A stretch of 64,000 nt of DNA from Flavipsychrobacter sp. (GTDB taxonomy: Bacteria > Bacteroidota > Bacteroidia > Chitinophagales > Chitinophagaceae): contig JAFIGV010000019.1 in assembly GCA_017849575.1 (NCBI GenBank), positions 1 through 64,000 on the forward strand. The letters are read 5' to 3'. The notes beneath the pieces are model-generated. The model worked only from the letters and a program-made list of their open reading frames with translations. It was not told where the DNA came from and searched no databases. Both the position numbers and the translations under genes were made by a program. Numbering within the stretch: position 1 is the stretch's first letter; every line of letters begins with the position of its first letter. This document shows positions 8,171 to 16,064 of the stretch, in pieces.

Positions 8171-9270
8171 AAGTACTGTTCATAGCACGTTCCACACTTT
8201 ACACAGTTTATGGCGGTGATACCGTACAGGTTGAGAATACGGCTGCTGGTCTTCGGGCACTCGGTGTGGAGGTGGACATAAAGCTCACGCATGAGCCGAT
8301 GGATTACGGGCCCTACCAACTGCTTCATTTTTTCAACATTATAAGGCCGGCGGACATTCTGGTGCATGCACAGCGCAGCCAAAAGCCCTATGTGGTGTCA
8401 ACGATCTACGTGGACTTTAGCGAGTATGAACGAACGGAACGCAGAGGGTTTGCAAGGCTGGTCACGAACTTGCTGTCCCGCGATGCGGTAGAGTATCTGA
8501 AGTCGCTGGCGCGCTGGATAAGGAATGGTGAACGGATTCAAAGCGCTACTTATTTGCTCTGGGGACATCGGGCCGCCGTAAGGAAAGTAGCCCGCCACGC
8601 CGCCCTGCTACTTCCGAATTCTCATAGTGAATATCACAGATTGCAGCAGGACTATGGCATAGACACCAGCTACCATGTGGTGTATAACGGTATTGATACC
8701 AGACTGTTTGGGCGAGAGGACGTGTCGGTGGAAAGAAACCCCTTGCTGGTGCTGTGTGTAGCCCGGATTGAGGGGAAGAAAAACCAGCTCAATCTCATCC
8801 GCGCCCTGAACAACACTCGTTTTCAGTTGATGATCGTTGGTAAACCCGCGCCCAATCATCTTTCGTATAATGAAGCCTGCAGGCGTGAAGCAGCCGCCAA
8901 TATCCGGTTTGTAGATTTTGTAGCGCAAGAGCATTTGGTACGTTATTATCAACAGGCGGCGGTACATGTGCTGGCAAGCTGGAACGAAACCTGCGGATTA
9001 AGCAGTCTTGAGGCCGCCTATAATGGTTGTAACCTGGTGATCACCGACAAAGGCGATACCCGCGAATACTTTGAAGACGATGCCTGGTATTGCGATCCAT
9101 CAGACCCCGACTCCATCCGTAAGGCTGTGGAAAGCGCGGCGGCAGCACCTTTTTGTGAGCGCATTAGGCAAAGGGTGCAGGAAAAGTTTAACTGGCCTCA
9201 TGCTGCGGAAGAAACGTGGAAAGCCTACAAAAGGGTTTGCGGCAACTCGGGAGAAAAAACATCAGGATGA
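8167..9270 (+). CDS. Family 4 glycosyltransferase (GT-B fold)
   Basis: A 367-residue cytoplasmic or peripheral-membrane enzyme. The N-terminal Rossmann half starts MKVLFIARSTLYTVYGGDTVQ, containing the acceptor-side GG loop. The C-terminal half carries VVYNGIDTRLF, the strand LVLCVARIEGKKNQ, and the EX7E-type donor motif E274-TCGLSSL-E282. This places it in the retaining GT4 group. The sugar donor and acceptor are not predictable. The start is an ATGA overlap with the preceding gene, as is the end with the next, so tight translational coupling is likely. Confidence 0.9.
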   Translation: MKVLFIARSTLYTVYGGDTVQVENTAAGLRALGVEVDIKLTHEPMDYGPYQLLHFFNIIRPADILVHAQRSQKPYVVSTIYVDFSEYERTERRGFARLVTNLLSRDAVEYLKSLARWIRNGERIQSATYLLWGHRAAVRKVARHAALLLPNSHSEYHRLQQDYGIDTSYHVVYNGIDTRLFGREDVSVERNPLLVLCVARIEGKKNQLNLIRALNNTRFQLMIVGKPAPNHLSYNEACRREAAANIRFVDFVAQEHLVRYYQQAAVHVLASWNETCGLSSLEAAYNGCNLVITDKGDTREYFEDDAWYCDPSDPDSIRKAVESAAAAPFCERIRQRVQEKFNWPHAAEETWKAYKRVCGNSGEKTSG

Positions 9271-10391
9271 ACCGAAGCAGAAAACTGAATATTGGTTTGT
9301 TTGGCACCCGGGGTATTCCCAACCATTACGGAGGCTTCGAGCAGTTTGCCCAGCAGTTTGGCTTGCGCATGGCAGAACGCGGACATACCGTCTCCGTCTA
9401 TTCCTCGTCCACACATCCCTACCAGAAGTCCGAGTATCGCGGCGTGCGGATTCTTCGATGTGAAGACCCCGAACGCTATCTTGGCACCGCCGGTCAGTTT
9501 ATTTACGATCTCAATTGTATCCGGGATGCACGACGCCGCAATTTTGATGTACTCATGCAACTGGGATATACCAGCAGCAGCATCTGGAGCAGATGGTTCC
9601 CCAAAGCTGCCTGCCTGGTCACCAATATGGATGGCCTCGAATGGAAGCGCAGCAAGTATGGGACATTCACCCGGCAATTCCTGCGCAAAGCAGAAGCCTG
9701 GGCCGTGCGTCATAGCGATGTACTTATAGCTGATTCGCGCGCCATTGCCCTGTATCTGCAAAGGCGATATGGTGTCTCGGCACACTTCATACCCTATGGT
9801 GCAGAACTTGTAAACCCCGGCAATACCGCCGCTCATTTACCGCAGGAATTTGGACTTGAATCGGGTTGTTATGATCTGGCTGTCGCGCGATTCGAACCGG
9901 AAAATAATATCGAAGCGATGCTGAAAGCCTATACCGCGGCAGGCCATCAGACACTGGCTTTGGTGGGCGACTATCAGCGGACATCTTTTGGCCGCAGTAT
10001 GTACCGTCAATATGGGATGCAAAAAAGCATTCGCTTTCTCCAGGCTGTTTTTGACCCGTCCATCTTAAACAGGCTCCGGTGTTCTGCGCGACTGTATGTT
10101 CATGGTCATTCCGTAGGCGGCACTAATCCTTCACTGCTTGAGGCCATGGCATGCCGGGTACCGATCGCTGCACACGACAACGAGTTTAACCGGGATGTAC
10201 TGGGGCTAGATGCTTTTTATTTCAGCACAGCAGAGGAACTGAGGACAGTGCTATCCCACGACTTACAACAGGCACAGACCAACGGCTGGGTGGAGCGTTA
10301 TCAGAAAAGGCTGGAAGAACTTTATCATTGGGACCGGATTACGGAGCAACTGGAAACCTTGTTTTACCAAAACCTAAACTATGGCCGGTAA
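9267..10391 (+). CDS. DUF1972-type glycosyltransferase (rhamnosyltransferase-like)
   Basis: A 374-residue GT-B enzyme. The N-terminal half, IGLFGTRGIPNHYGGFEQFA, is the signature of DUF1972, the acceptor domain of bacterial GT4 enzymes such as rhamnosyltransferases. The C-terminal half has the segment HSVGGTNPSLLEAMACRVPI, where the usual first Glu of EX7E is replaced but the second is kept. Start chosen at the ATG at 9267, which overlaps the previous stop as ATGA and directly precedes the conserved N-terminus; an in-frame ATG at 9216 lies inside the upstream gene. It likely adds one sugar of the repeat unit; substrate unknown. Confidence 0.88.
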   Translation: MNRSRKLNIGLFGTRGIPNHYGGFEQFAQQFGLRMAERGHTVSVYSSSTHPYQKSEYRGVRILRCEDPERYLGTAGQFIYDLNCIRDARRRNFDVLMQLGYTSSSIWSRWFPKAACLVTNMDGLEWKRSKYGTFTRQFLRKAEAWAVRHSDVLIADSRAIALYLQRRYGVSAHFIPYGAELVNPGNTAAHLPQEFGLESGCYDLAVARFEPENNIEAMLKAYTAAGHQTLALVGDYQRTSFGRSMYRQYGMQKSIRFLQAVFDPSILNRLRCSARLYVHGHSVGGTNPSLLEAMACRVPIAAHDNEFNRDVLGLDAFYFSTAEELRTVLSHDLQQAQTNGWVERYQKRLEELYHWDRITEQLETLFYQNLNYGR

Positions 10392-11664
10392 CAAGACTAT
10401 GCTTTCCACCATCGTTCGTGGGCTATATGTAGTGGCTATGGCAGGACTTCCCTTTCTGGAGTTGTGTCCGTTGAGTACATACAGCTTTATGGTTTTGGGT
10501 GTGGTTTTATTGTTCACCAGAAAGCTTTCGTGGCGCCGGAAAGCGTACCCTGCCGTTTGCTGGTTGCTATTCGCTTATTATCTGCTTCAGGTGGCGGGAT
10601 ATCTGTTTCATCCGTCCGTGGCTACCGGTTTTGCGCTGGAACAGAAGGCAGGCTTATTGTTTTTGCCCCTGCTCATCATTTCTGTGTTTGACTACTCCGA
10701 AGACACTGCGCTATGGGGTTGGAGCGCACTCATAGCAGGAACTGGTGTAGCGGTAGTGGTTTGTTTCCTTTTTGCCGTATTTCATTTCTTCCAGTCGGGG
10801 CTGACCTCGGTGTTTTTTTATCACTCGTTTTCTGCACCCTTGCGCATCAATGCGATTTATCTTTCCCTGTATGTTTTGATCGCACTGCTGGCAACAGGCT
10901 GGTGGTGGCAAAGATGTCGGCCCCGGTATCGAGGCGTCCTCGCTATTATGAGCTTGCTGCTGGGTGCGGCACTGCTGTTGCTGAGTTCCAAGATGATTAT
11001 AGCCGGCGCTGTGGTTGCTGCATTGGGTATTGCTGTATGCACCATGAGTGGCTGGAAAAAGATTGCCCTTTTCGTCTTGACGCTTATCGTGGTTCTCCTG
11101 ACCTTTCTTACTTCCAATCCCCTGCGGCAACGGTATGAGCAAATGAACATACAGCAGGCCCGGGCCGCCTGGCACAGCAGCGACTTCACCAACTTTCCCT
11201 TCGACGACCTGAGCCTGCGTGTAGCTTTGATACGGGTGGGGCTTGAGGTAATGAATTCGGAAAAATCATGGGTAATGGGAAATGGCGGAAGCGACTACCA
11301 CCGGCTGGTTAATGAACGCATGAAGTGCTATGGCTTTTTCGGAGGTAATGCACAAACCGGCGACACAGGTTACATCAATTATGATATGCATAATCAATAT
11401 TTTGAGAGCCTCATACAGTACGGCGTCATTGGATTTGTGTTATTATTTACTATATTAGCTACAAGCCTTTTGGTTGCGTATATCAACCCTACTAACCTGC
11501 TTTTTTTAAGCACCCTTGTCTTTTCCTTCCTGTCGCTATCGGAATCCTTGCTTGAAACGCAATCGGGCCTTTTATTATTCACCTTAACGCTGGTCTATGG
11601 ATGGAAATTTACACGACTGAAGCACTTGCAGAAAGGGGCATCTCTGCTCCGGTGGCAAGCGTAA
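10381..11664 (+). CDS. O-antigen ligase/polymerase family membrane protein (WaaL/Wzy)
   Basis: A 427-residue polytopic membrane protein with about 11-12 helices. The long periplasmic loop after the central helices contains an HNQYFESLIQYGVIGF segment, the characteristic H-N-x-x-x-x-x-x-x-x-G of the Wzy_C/WaaL family, preceded by a GNGGSDY loop. It should join or polymerise lipid-linked glycan on the periplasmic side. An in-frame ATG at 10399 is an alternative start that would remove the 11-base overlap with the previous gene. It is the second protein of this class in the operon (see 6917-8170); this one has the clearer family signature. Confidence 0.82.
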   Translation: MAGNKTMLSTIVRGLYVVAMAGLPFLELCPLSTYSFMVLGVVLLFTRKLSWRRKAYPAVCWLLFAYYLLQVAGYLFHPSVATGFALEQKAGLLFLPLLIISVFDYSEDTALWGWSALIAGTGVAVVVCFLFAVFHFFQSGLTSVFFYHSFSAPLRINAIYLSLYVLIALLATGWWWQRCRPRYRGVLAIMSLLLGAALLLLSSKMIIAGAVVAALGIAVCTMSGWKKIALFVLTLIVVLLTFLTSNPLRQRYEQMNIQQARAAWHSSDFTNFPFDDLSLRVALIRVGLEVMNSEKSWVMGNGGSDYHRLVNERMKCYGFFGGNAQTGDTGYINYDMHNQYFESLIQYGVIGFVLLFTILATSLLVAYINPTNLLFLSTLVFSFLSLSESLLETQSGLLLFTLTLVYGWKFTRLKHLQKGASLLRWQA

Positions 11665-12305
11665 AGCCTGAATTTGTACACAAAAAAAATATCATCCCTT
11701 CCGACTGGCTGTTTTGTTGCTGGAAAAGAGCACTGGACCTGAGCCTTGCCGCGATATTGCTTGTGGGTGTGTGTACATGGCTTATGCCGCTTACCGCTTT
11801 GGCTATCCGAATAGGTTCGCCAGGGCCGGTCTTTTTTATGCAAAAAAGAGTGGGGCGGTATGGGCGAAACTTTATCTGTTATAAGTTTCGCAGCATGTAT
11901 GTCAATGCCGAATCCGACATCAAACAGGCTGCTGCCGATGATGCCCGTATTACGGGACTTGGTGCCCTGCTGCGCCGTACGCATATCGACGAGTTACCCC
12001 AACTGTTTAACATACTGCTGGGCCACATGAGCTTCATCGGACCGCGGCCGCATATGCTGCAGGAAGACAAAGCGTTTGACGCATGCGTTACCGGCTATCA
12101 TCTGCGGCGTCTTGCAAGGCCCGGCCTCTCTGGCTTAGCGCAGGTAAAAGGATATCATGGCTACGCAAAGGATCTGAAAAGCATTGAGGATCGCACCCGG
12201 CTCGATCTTTTCTATCTGAACAAAGCCTCCTTCTTGCTCGACATCAGCATTCTCTTCCATACGCTTCGTAAACCTTTTAAAAAACGCAGCACATGGAGCC
12301 GCTAA
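11601..12305 (+). CDS. Priming sugar transferase (undecaprenyl-phosphate glycosyl-1-phosphate transferase)
   Basis: A 234-residue monotopic phosphoglycosyltransferase (PF02397). Motifs in order: KRALDLSLA and the re-entrant membrane helix, GSPGPVFFMQKRVGR, KFRSM (95-99), the catalytic-site segment RRTHIDELPQ (125-134, Asp-Glu pair), and GPRP (147-150). It transfers a sugar phosphate to undecaprenyl phosphate, the first step in building the repeat unit. It lacks the extra N-terminal membrane domain of WcaJ/WbaP, like minimal PglC-type enzymes. The ATG at 11601 overlaps the previous gene by 64 bases; a GTG at 11652 is a plausible alternative start with a shorter overlap. Confidence 0.93.
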   Translation: MEIYTTEALAERGISAPVASVKPEFVHKKNIIPSDWLFCCWKRALDLSLAAILLVGVCTWLMPLTALAIRIGSPGPVFFMQKRVGRYGRNFICYKFRSMYVNAESDIKQAAADDARITGLGALLRRTHIDELPQLFNILLGHMSFIGPRPHMLQEDKAFDACVTGYHLRRLARPGLSGLAQVKGYHGYAKDLKSIEDRTRLDLFYLNKASFLLDISILFHTLRKPFKKRSTWSR

Positions 12306-13219
12306 CCACAACCGTTGTATTGCACGAAAAGCTGCTTGACGTACTCCGCTACTTTGGCATTTTTCAGTATCCGCTTACACTATCTGAAATAGCCACGCAT
12401 TGCAGTGTGCCCGTGGCGCGGGAAGATGTTGCGGTAGCACTGCAATGGCTTTGTGAGCAGGAGCAGGTTTTCTCCTTCGGGGGATATTTCTCGCGCGATA
12501 AGAATATCGAAGCACAAGTGCACAGGCGGCAGGAAGGCAACAGACTTGCGGCGCAAAGAATCGACGCCGCTGCCCGGACGGGACGATTTCTTTATCAGTT
12601 TCCTTTTGTGCGTTTTGTAGGGATCTCAGGCTCTTTGTCGAAAGGCTTTTCTGTTCCGCGGGGCGATTTCGACTTCTTTATCATCACTGCACACCAAAGG
12701 CTTTGGGTATGCCGAACGTTGCTGCACCTCTTTAAAAAAGTCACCTTTCTGGTCGGCCGGCAACATTGCTTCTGTATGAACTATTTTGTGGACATTGGCC
12801 GTCTGCAACTTGGAGAACAAAATGTATTCACGGCTATTGAGCTTTCCAGCCTCATTCCCGTTGCAGGCTCCGATACCCACGAGTCTCTGTTGCAGGAAAA
12901 TGGCTGGGTAAAATCTTTTCTTCCCAATGAATATCTGCCTTTCTTGTCTGTGCCGGTAAACGACCGAAAGCTTCGCCTGGCCACGGCTTTAGAATTTCTG
13001 CTTTCCTGGTGCGGTGCGGGTATCAACAAAGCTTTGATGCACATGACGGATAAGCGCTGGCGACGCAAATGGAAGAGAAAAAATTATCCGCAGCAAGACT
13101 ACGACCTTGCCTTTAAGACAACCCTTTTTACTTCAAAAAATCACCCGGCCAACTATCAGAAAAAAATCCTTCAGACGCTCCGGCAAGATAGCGCCCGCAA
13201 TAAGAATTTGCCCTTATGA
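12293..13219 (+). CDS. Predicted minimal-nucleotidyltransferase-fold protein with N-terminal winged-helix-like region
   Basis: A 308-residue soluble protein. Residues 105-130 contain the nucleotidyltransferase signature: SGSLSKG (112-118) followed by D125-F-D127, with a third acidic residue in NYFVD (D167). This matches the hG[GS]..DxD..D triad of the pol-beta/MNT superfamily. Residues 15-65 look like a winged-helix domain. A Cys-rich segment (HCFCMNY) and a basic C-terminus follow. It should transfer a nucleotidyl group, but to what is unknown. It overlaps both neighbours (13 bases upstream, ATGA downstream), and together with the next three genes forms an atypical tail to a polysaccharide operon. 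Confidence 0.72.
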   Translation: MEPLTTTVVLHEKLLDVLRYFGIFQYPLTLSEIATHCSVPVAREDVAVALQWLCEQEQVFSFGGYFSRDKNIEAQVHRRQEGNRLAAQRIDAAARTGRFLYQFPFVRFVGISGSLSKGFSVPRGDFDFFIITAHQRLWVCRTLLHLFKKVTFLVGRQHCFCMNYFVDIGRLQLGEQNVFTAIELSSLIPVAGSDTHESLLQENGWVKSFLPNEYLPFLSVPVNDRKLRLATALEFLLSWCGAGINKALMHMTDKRWRRKWKRKNYPQQDYDLAFKTTLFTSKNHPANYQKKILQTLRQDSARNKNLPL

Positions 13220-14691
13220 AAATACTGCTCACGCATACCTGGTTCATGTGTTTCGACCCCAAGCAGCAAAGCATTATGGAGCCCTATGCTCCTTTGGCGA
13301 CCTTGCAGCTTGCGGCAGTGTTGCGGGAAGACGGCCACGAGGTAAAACTTCATGATGTAACCTTCGAGACTTCACCCCAGTCTATAGCGCCAGTGTTAGG
13401 GTTGTGGCAGCCCGAAGTGCTCATTGTTTGCGACGATGGCTTCAACTACCTCAGTAAAATGTGCCTTACCAACATGCGCGAGGCGGGATGGGCCATGTGT
13501 TCGCTGGCCAAAAAGCAGGGGTGTACCGTCGTAGTCTCCTCTTCCGATGCTACTGATCACATTCCGGATTATCTGGATCAGGATGTCGATTATATCGTGT
13601 GGGGCGAGGCCGAACAAACCTTCCGGGAGTTGGTGGCCGCGCTGGCTGTGGGTCAGCCCGATCCGGGGCAAATTGATGGACTGGCGTGGAAGCAGGGAGA
13701 TGGGGTGAAGCGGAGTAGGGCCAGAGCGCTGATGGCCCAACTCGATAGCCTTCCGATGCCCGCATGGGACCTTGCCGATCTGAAAAAATACCAACAGGCA
13801 TGGCGCAACAAGCATGGTTATTTCAGCGTCAACTGTTCTACCACACGCGGTTGCCCCTTCAAGTGTAACTGGTGTGCCAAGCCGATATACGGCAACCGGT
13901 ACCATGCCCGCAGTCCGGAGCATGTGGTGGCTGAGCTTCAGTATCTGATGGAGCAATATGGCTTTGATTATGTCTGGTTTTGCGATGATATTTTCGGTCT
14001 CAAGCCAGGATGGGTGAAACGTTTTGCGGAGCTGCTGCAGGAAAGGAATCTGCGCTTCCGGTTTAAGATACAATCGAGGGCTGACCTGCTGCTTAAGGAC
14101 GAACAGGTAGCGCCGCTTGCGGCTGCAGGCTGCGATATTGTGTGGATGGGTGCAGAAAGCGGTTCGCAAAAAATACTGGACGCGATGGACAAGGGCATTA
14201 CGCTTGAGGAAATCGAAAAGGCCACAAAAGCCCTGCGCGCCCACGGTATCAAGCCAGCATTTTTTCTACAGTTCGGCTATCCCGGCGAGCGGATGGAAGA
14301 TATTCGTGCCACGCTGAACCTGCTGAGCCAACTACAGCCCGAGGAGATCGGCATTTCCGTTTCCTATCCTTTGCCCGGCACACGGTTTTATGAGTCGGTC
14401 AGGGCAGGTATGGGAGAAAAAAGCAACTGGACGGATAGTGACGAATTGCAGTTAATGTTCAGGAACTACTACAGCCCGGCATTTTACAAACAATTACACC
14501 GGCATGTGCACAACCACTTCCGGGTATTACGCACACGGCGACGCCTTGCTGCATTCGGACCTGCAAGAAAAGGTCTGACTGTTTTCTGGCTAAGAAACCT
14601 GTTGCGCTTGCCCTACCATCAGTGGAAAGCTATGCGATCGGGCTGGAGACTTAAAAAACTGGAGCAGCAACATGAAGGATCAGGACAGTAA
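13216..14691 (+). CDS. B12-binding domain radical SAM protein (BchE-like class)
   Basis: A 491-residue enzyme. Residues 1-150 form a cobalamin-binding-like Rossmann domain (YAPLATLQLAAVLREDGHEV, then VDYIVWGEAEQTF). Residues 205-420 form the radical SAM barrel with the CxxxCxxC cluster motif C213-PFK-C217-NW-C220, and SAM-binding segments further on (WMGAESGSQKIL; FLQFGYPGE). Members of this class methylate unactivated carbons or rearrange rings on lipids, antibiotics and tetrapyrroles. The C-terminal 70 residues are basic and may contact the membrane. Substrate unknown. It is coupled to the upstream gene by an ATGA overlap. Confidence 0.92.
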   Translation: MKILLTHTWFMCFDPKQQSIMEPYAPLATLQLAAVLREDGHEVKLHDVTFETSPQSIAPVLGLWQPEVLIVCDDGFNYLSKMCLTNMREAGWAMCSLAKKQGCTVVVSSSDATDHIPDYLDQDVDYIVWGEAEQTFRELVAALAVGQPDPGQIDGLAWKQGDGVKRSRARALMAQLDSLPMPAWDLADLKKYQQAWRNKHGYFSVNCSTTRGCPFKCNWCAKPIYGNRYHARSPEHVVAELQYLMEQYGFDYVWFCDDIFGLKPGWVKRFAELLQERNLRFRFKIQSRADLLLKDEQVAPLAAAGCDIVWMGAESGSQKILDAMDKGITLEEIEKATKALRAHGIKPAFFLQFGYPGERMEDIRATLNLLSQLQPEEIGISVSYPLPGTRFYESVRAGMGEKSNWTDSDELQLMFRNYYSPAFYKQLHRHVHNHFRVLRTRRRLAAFGPARKGLTVFWLRNLLRLPYHQWKAMRSGWRLKKLEQQHEGSGQ

Positions 14692-15514
14692 AGAGCCCTT
14701 GCTGCAGGAAGGCCGTGTTGCTGACGCTTTCTCGCGGCAGTCGGTGATTTTCGACGAGCTCTATACGAACAATGCTATTGCCGCGTGGATGAGAGATAGA
14801 GCACGCGCGGAAGTGATGCGGCATATACAACCGGGCGATAGAATGCTGGAACTAAACTGCGGCACCGGTATGGATACAGTATGGTTTGCAGAGCGGGGTA
14901 TAAAGGTTGTGGCCATAGATAATGCTCCCGGTATGCTGCATCATCTGCAACAAAAACTGCTGGAGCGTCCGGAGCTTGATGTAACGCCAATCCTCTGTTC
15001 TTTCAACCAATTGGATCAACTCGGCGATCAGCAATTTGATTATATATTCTCCAATTTCGGAGGGCTGAATTGTACAGATACTCTGGATGATGTTCTAAAA
15101 CAAGCCGGAAAAATGCTCAGACCGGGAGGACGCATCACGCTGGTGATCATGCCCAAAATTTGTCCCTGGGAGCTCGCTATGGTCTTTAAAGGTTATTTCA
15201 AAACTGCCTTCCGGCGTTTCCGCCGCCACACCGATGCCCATCTGGAAGGCGTGCATTTTTCCTGCTACTATTATGCGCCTTCTTTTGTAAAAAAATCGCT
15301 TGGCCCTGCGTTTGAGCTGCTGACACAAAAAGGCATGGCTTTTTTGATGCCACCGCCCTTCATTGACGGCTTTAAGGAAAAATATCCGGCAAGCTTCCGG
15401 AGATTGCAGAAGGCGGAACTTGCACTCGAGCGCTACTTTCCTTTCAAAAGCTGTTGTGACCACTACCTGATCAGTTTTCAAAAAAAGCCCGCGCCATGCG
15501 CAAAAGACTTGTAA
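14672..15514 (+). CDS. Class I SAM-dependent methyltransferase
   Basis: A 280-residue cytoplasmic enzyme with the seven-strand methyltransferase fold. Motif I is MLELNCGTGMDT (58-69), an acidic residue ends strand 2 (VVAIDNAPGM, Asp83), and FDYIFSNFGGLNC followed by MLRPGGRITLVI match motifs II and III. Small-molecule or lipid methylation is likely; the acceptor is not evident. It overlaps the radical SAM gene by 20 bases and the deaminase gene by 19, so the products are probably made together. Confidence 0.9.
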   Translation: MKDQDSKEPLLQEGRVADAFSRQSVIFDELYTNNAIAAWMRDRARAEVMRHIQPGDRMLELNCGTGMDTVWFAERGIKVVAIDNAPGMLHHLQQKLLERPELDVTPILCSFNQLDQLGDQQFDYIFSNFGGLNCTDTLDDVLKQAGKMLRPGGRITLVIMPKICPWELAMVFKGYFKTAFRRFRRHTDAHLEGVHFSCYYYAPSFVKKSLGPAFELLTQKGMAFLMPPPFIDGFKEKYPASFRRLQKAELALERYFPFKSCCDHYLISFQKKPAPCAKDL

Positions 15515-16056
15515 GAATATGGCTCTGGAGCATGTTGGTGCTCGTGCTGATTGTGGCATCATTACCACTCTGGCACCAGCGGTGTGCCGGACCCCTTGCA
15601 CCCGCTTTGATGCAGCGTATTGAAAGGCTTGGCGACTCCGCGCTTCGGCAGGGCGATGTACCTGTCGCCGCGGTTCTGCTATACGATGGCCAGGTGGTCT
15701 CCGACGGATTCAATGCGGTGGTGGCAACAGGCAATATTGCGGCACATGCAGAGATCGTTGCCGTCAACAACTTCCTGGCAAGGGTTGGTGTGGACTCTTT
15801 TAGAAAATTGGATCATCAGCGCCTGGAATTGATCAGCAGTTGGGAGCCGTGCCCTATGTGTGCCGCTGCATTGGCCGGGCAGGGAATATTGCATGTAACT
15901 GTGTTGCGAAAGAAGCCCTTGCGTTTGCGCTGGCAACAGGAACTGGCGCGCTGGCAACTGCTCAGGAACATGAGATTTTTAAGAGAAGACACCCTACAAC
16001 TACAGCTTTTTCGAAGACACCCCGACTTTCGGAAACAGGATACGGGCCTGTATTGA
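15496..16056 (+). CDS. Membrane-anchored nucleoside deaminase-like protein (TadA/cytidine deaminase fold)
   Basis: A 186-residue protein with two parts. Residues 1-26 (basic MRKRLVR, then IWLWSMLVLVLIVASLPLW) form a signal anchor; by the positive-inside rule the rest would face the periplasm. Residues 36-150 are a zinc deaminase domain: DVPVAAVLL, the HAE motif H84-A-E86, and P118-C119-PM-C122. All zinc ligands and the catalytic Glu are kept. TadA/guanine deaminases are normally cytoplasmic and soluble, so the anchor is odd. It is the last gene of the operon; the function is unknown. Confidence 0.83.
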   Translation: MRKRLVRIWLWSMLVLVLIVASLPLWHQRCAGPLAPALMQRIERLGDSALRQGDVPVAAVLLYDGQVVSDGFNAVVATGNIAAHAEIVAVNNFLARVGVDSFRKLDHQRLELISSWEPCPMCAAALAGQGILHVTVLRKKPLRLRWQQELARWQLLRNMRFLREDTLQLQLFRRHPDFRKQDTGLY

Positions 16057-16064
16057 TAACATGA

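Noticed and set aside
9225-9836. Minus-strand frame of about 200 codons over a glycosyltransferase
   Set aside because: Antisense shadow of a gene with full DUF1972 motifs; no start context and no known domain.
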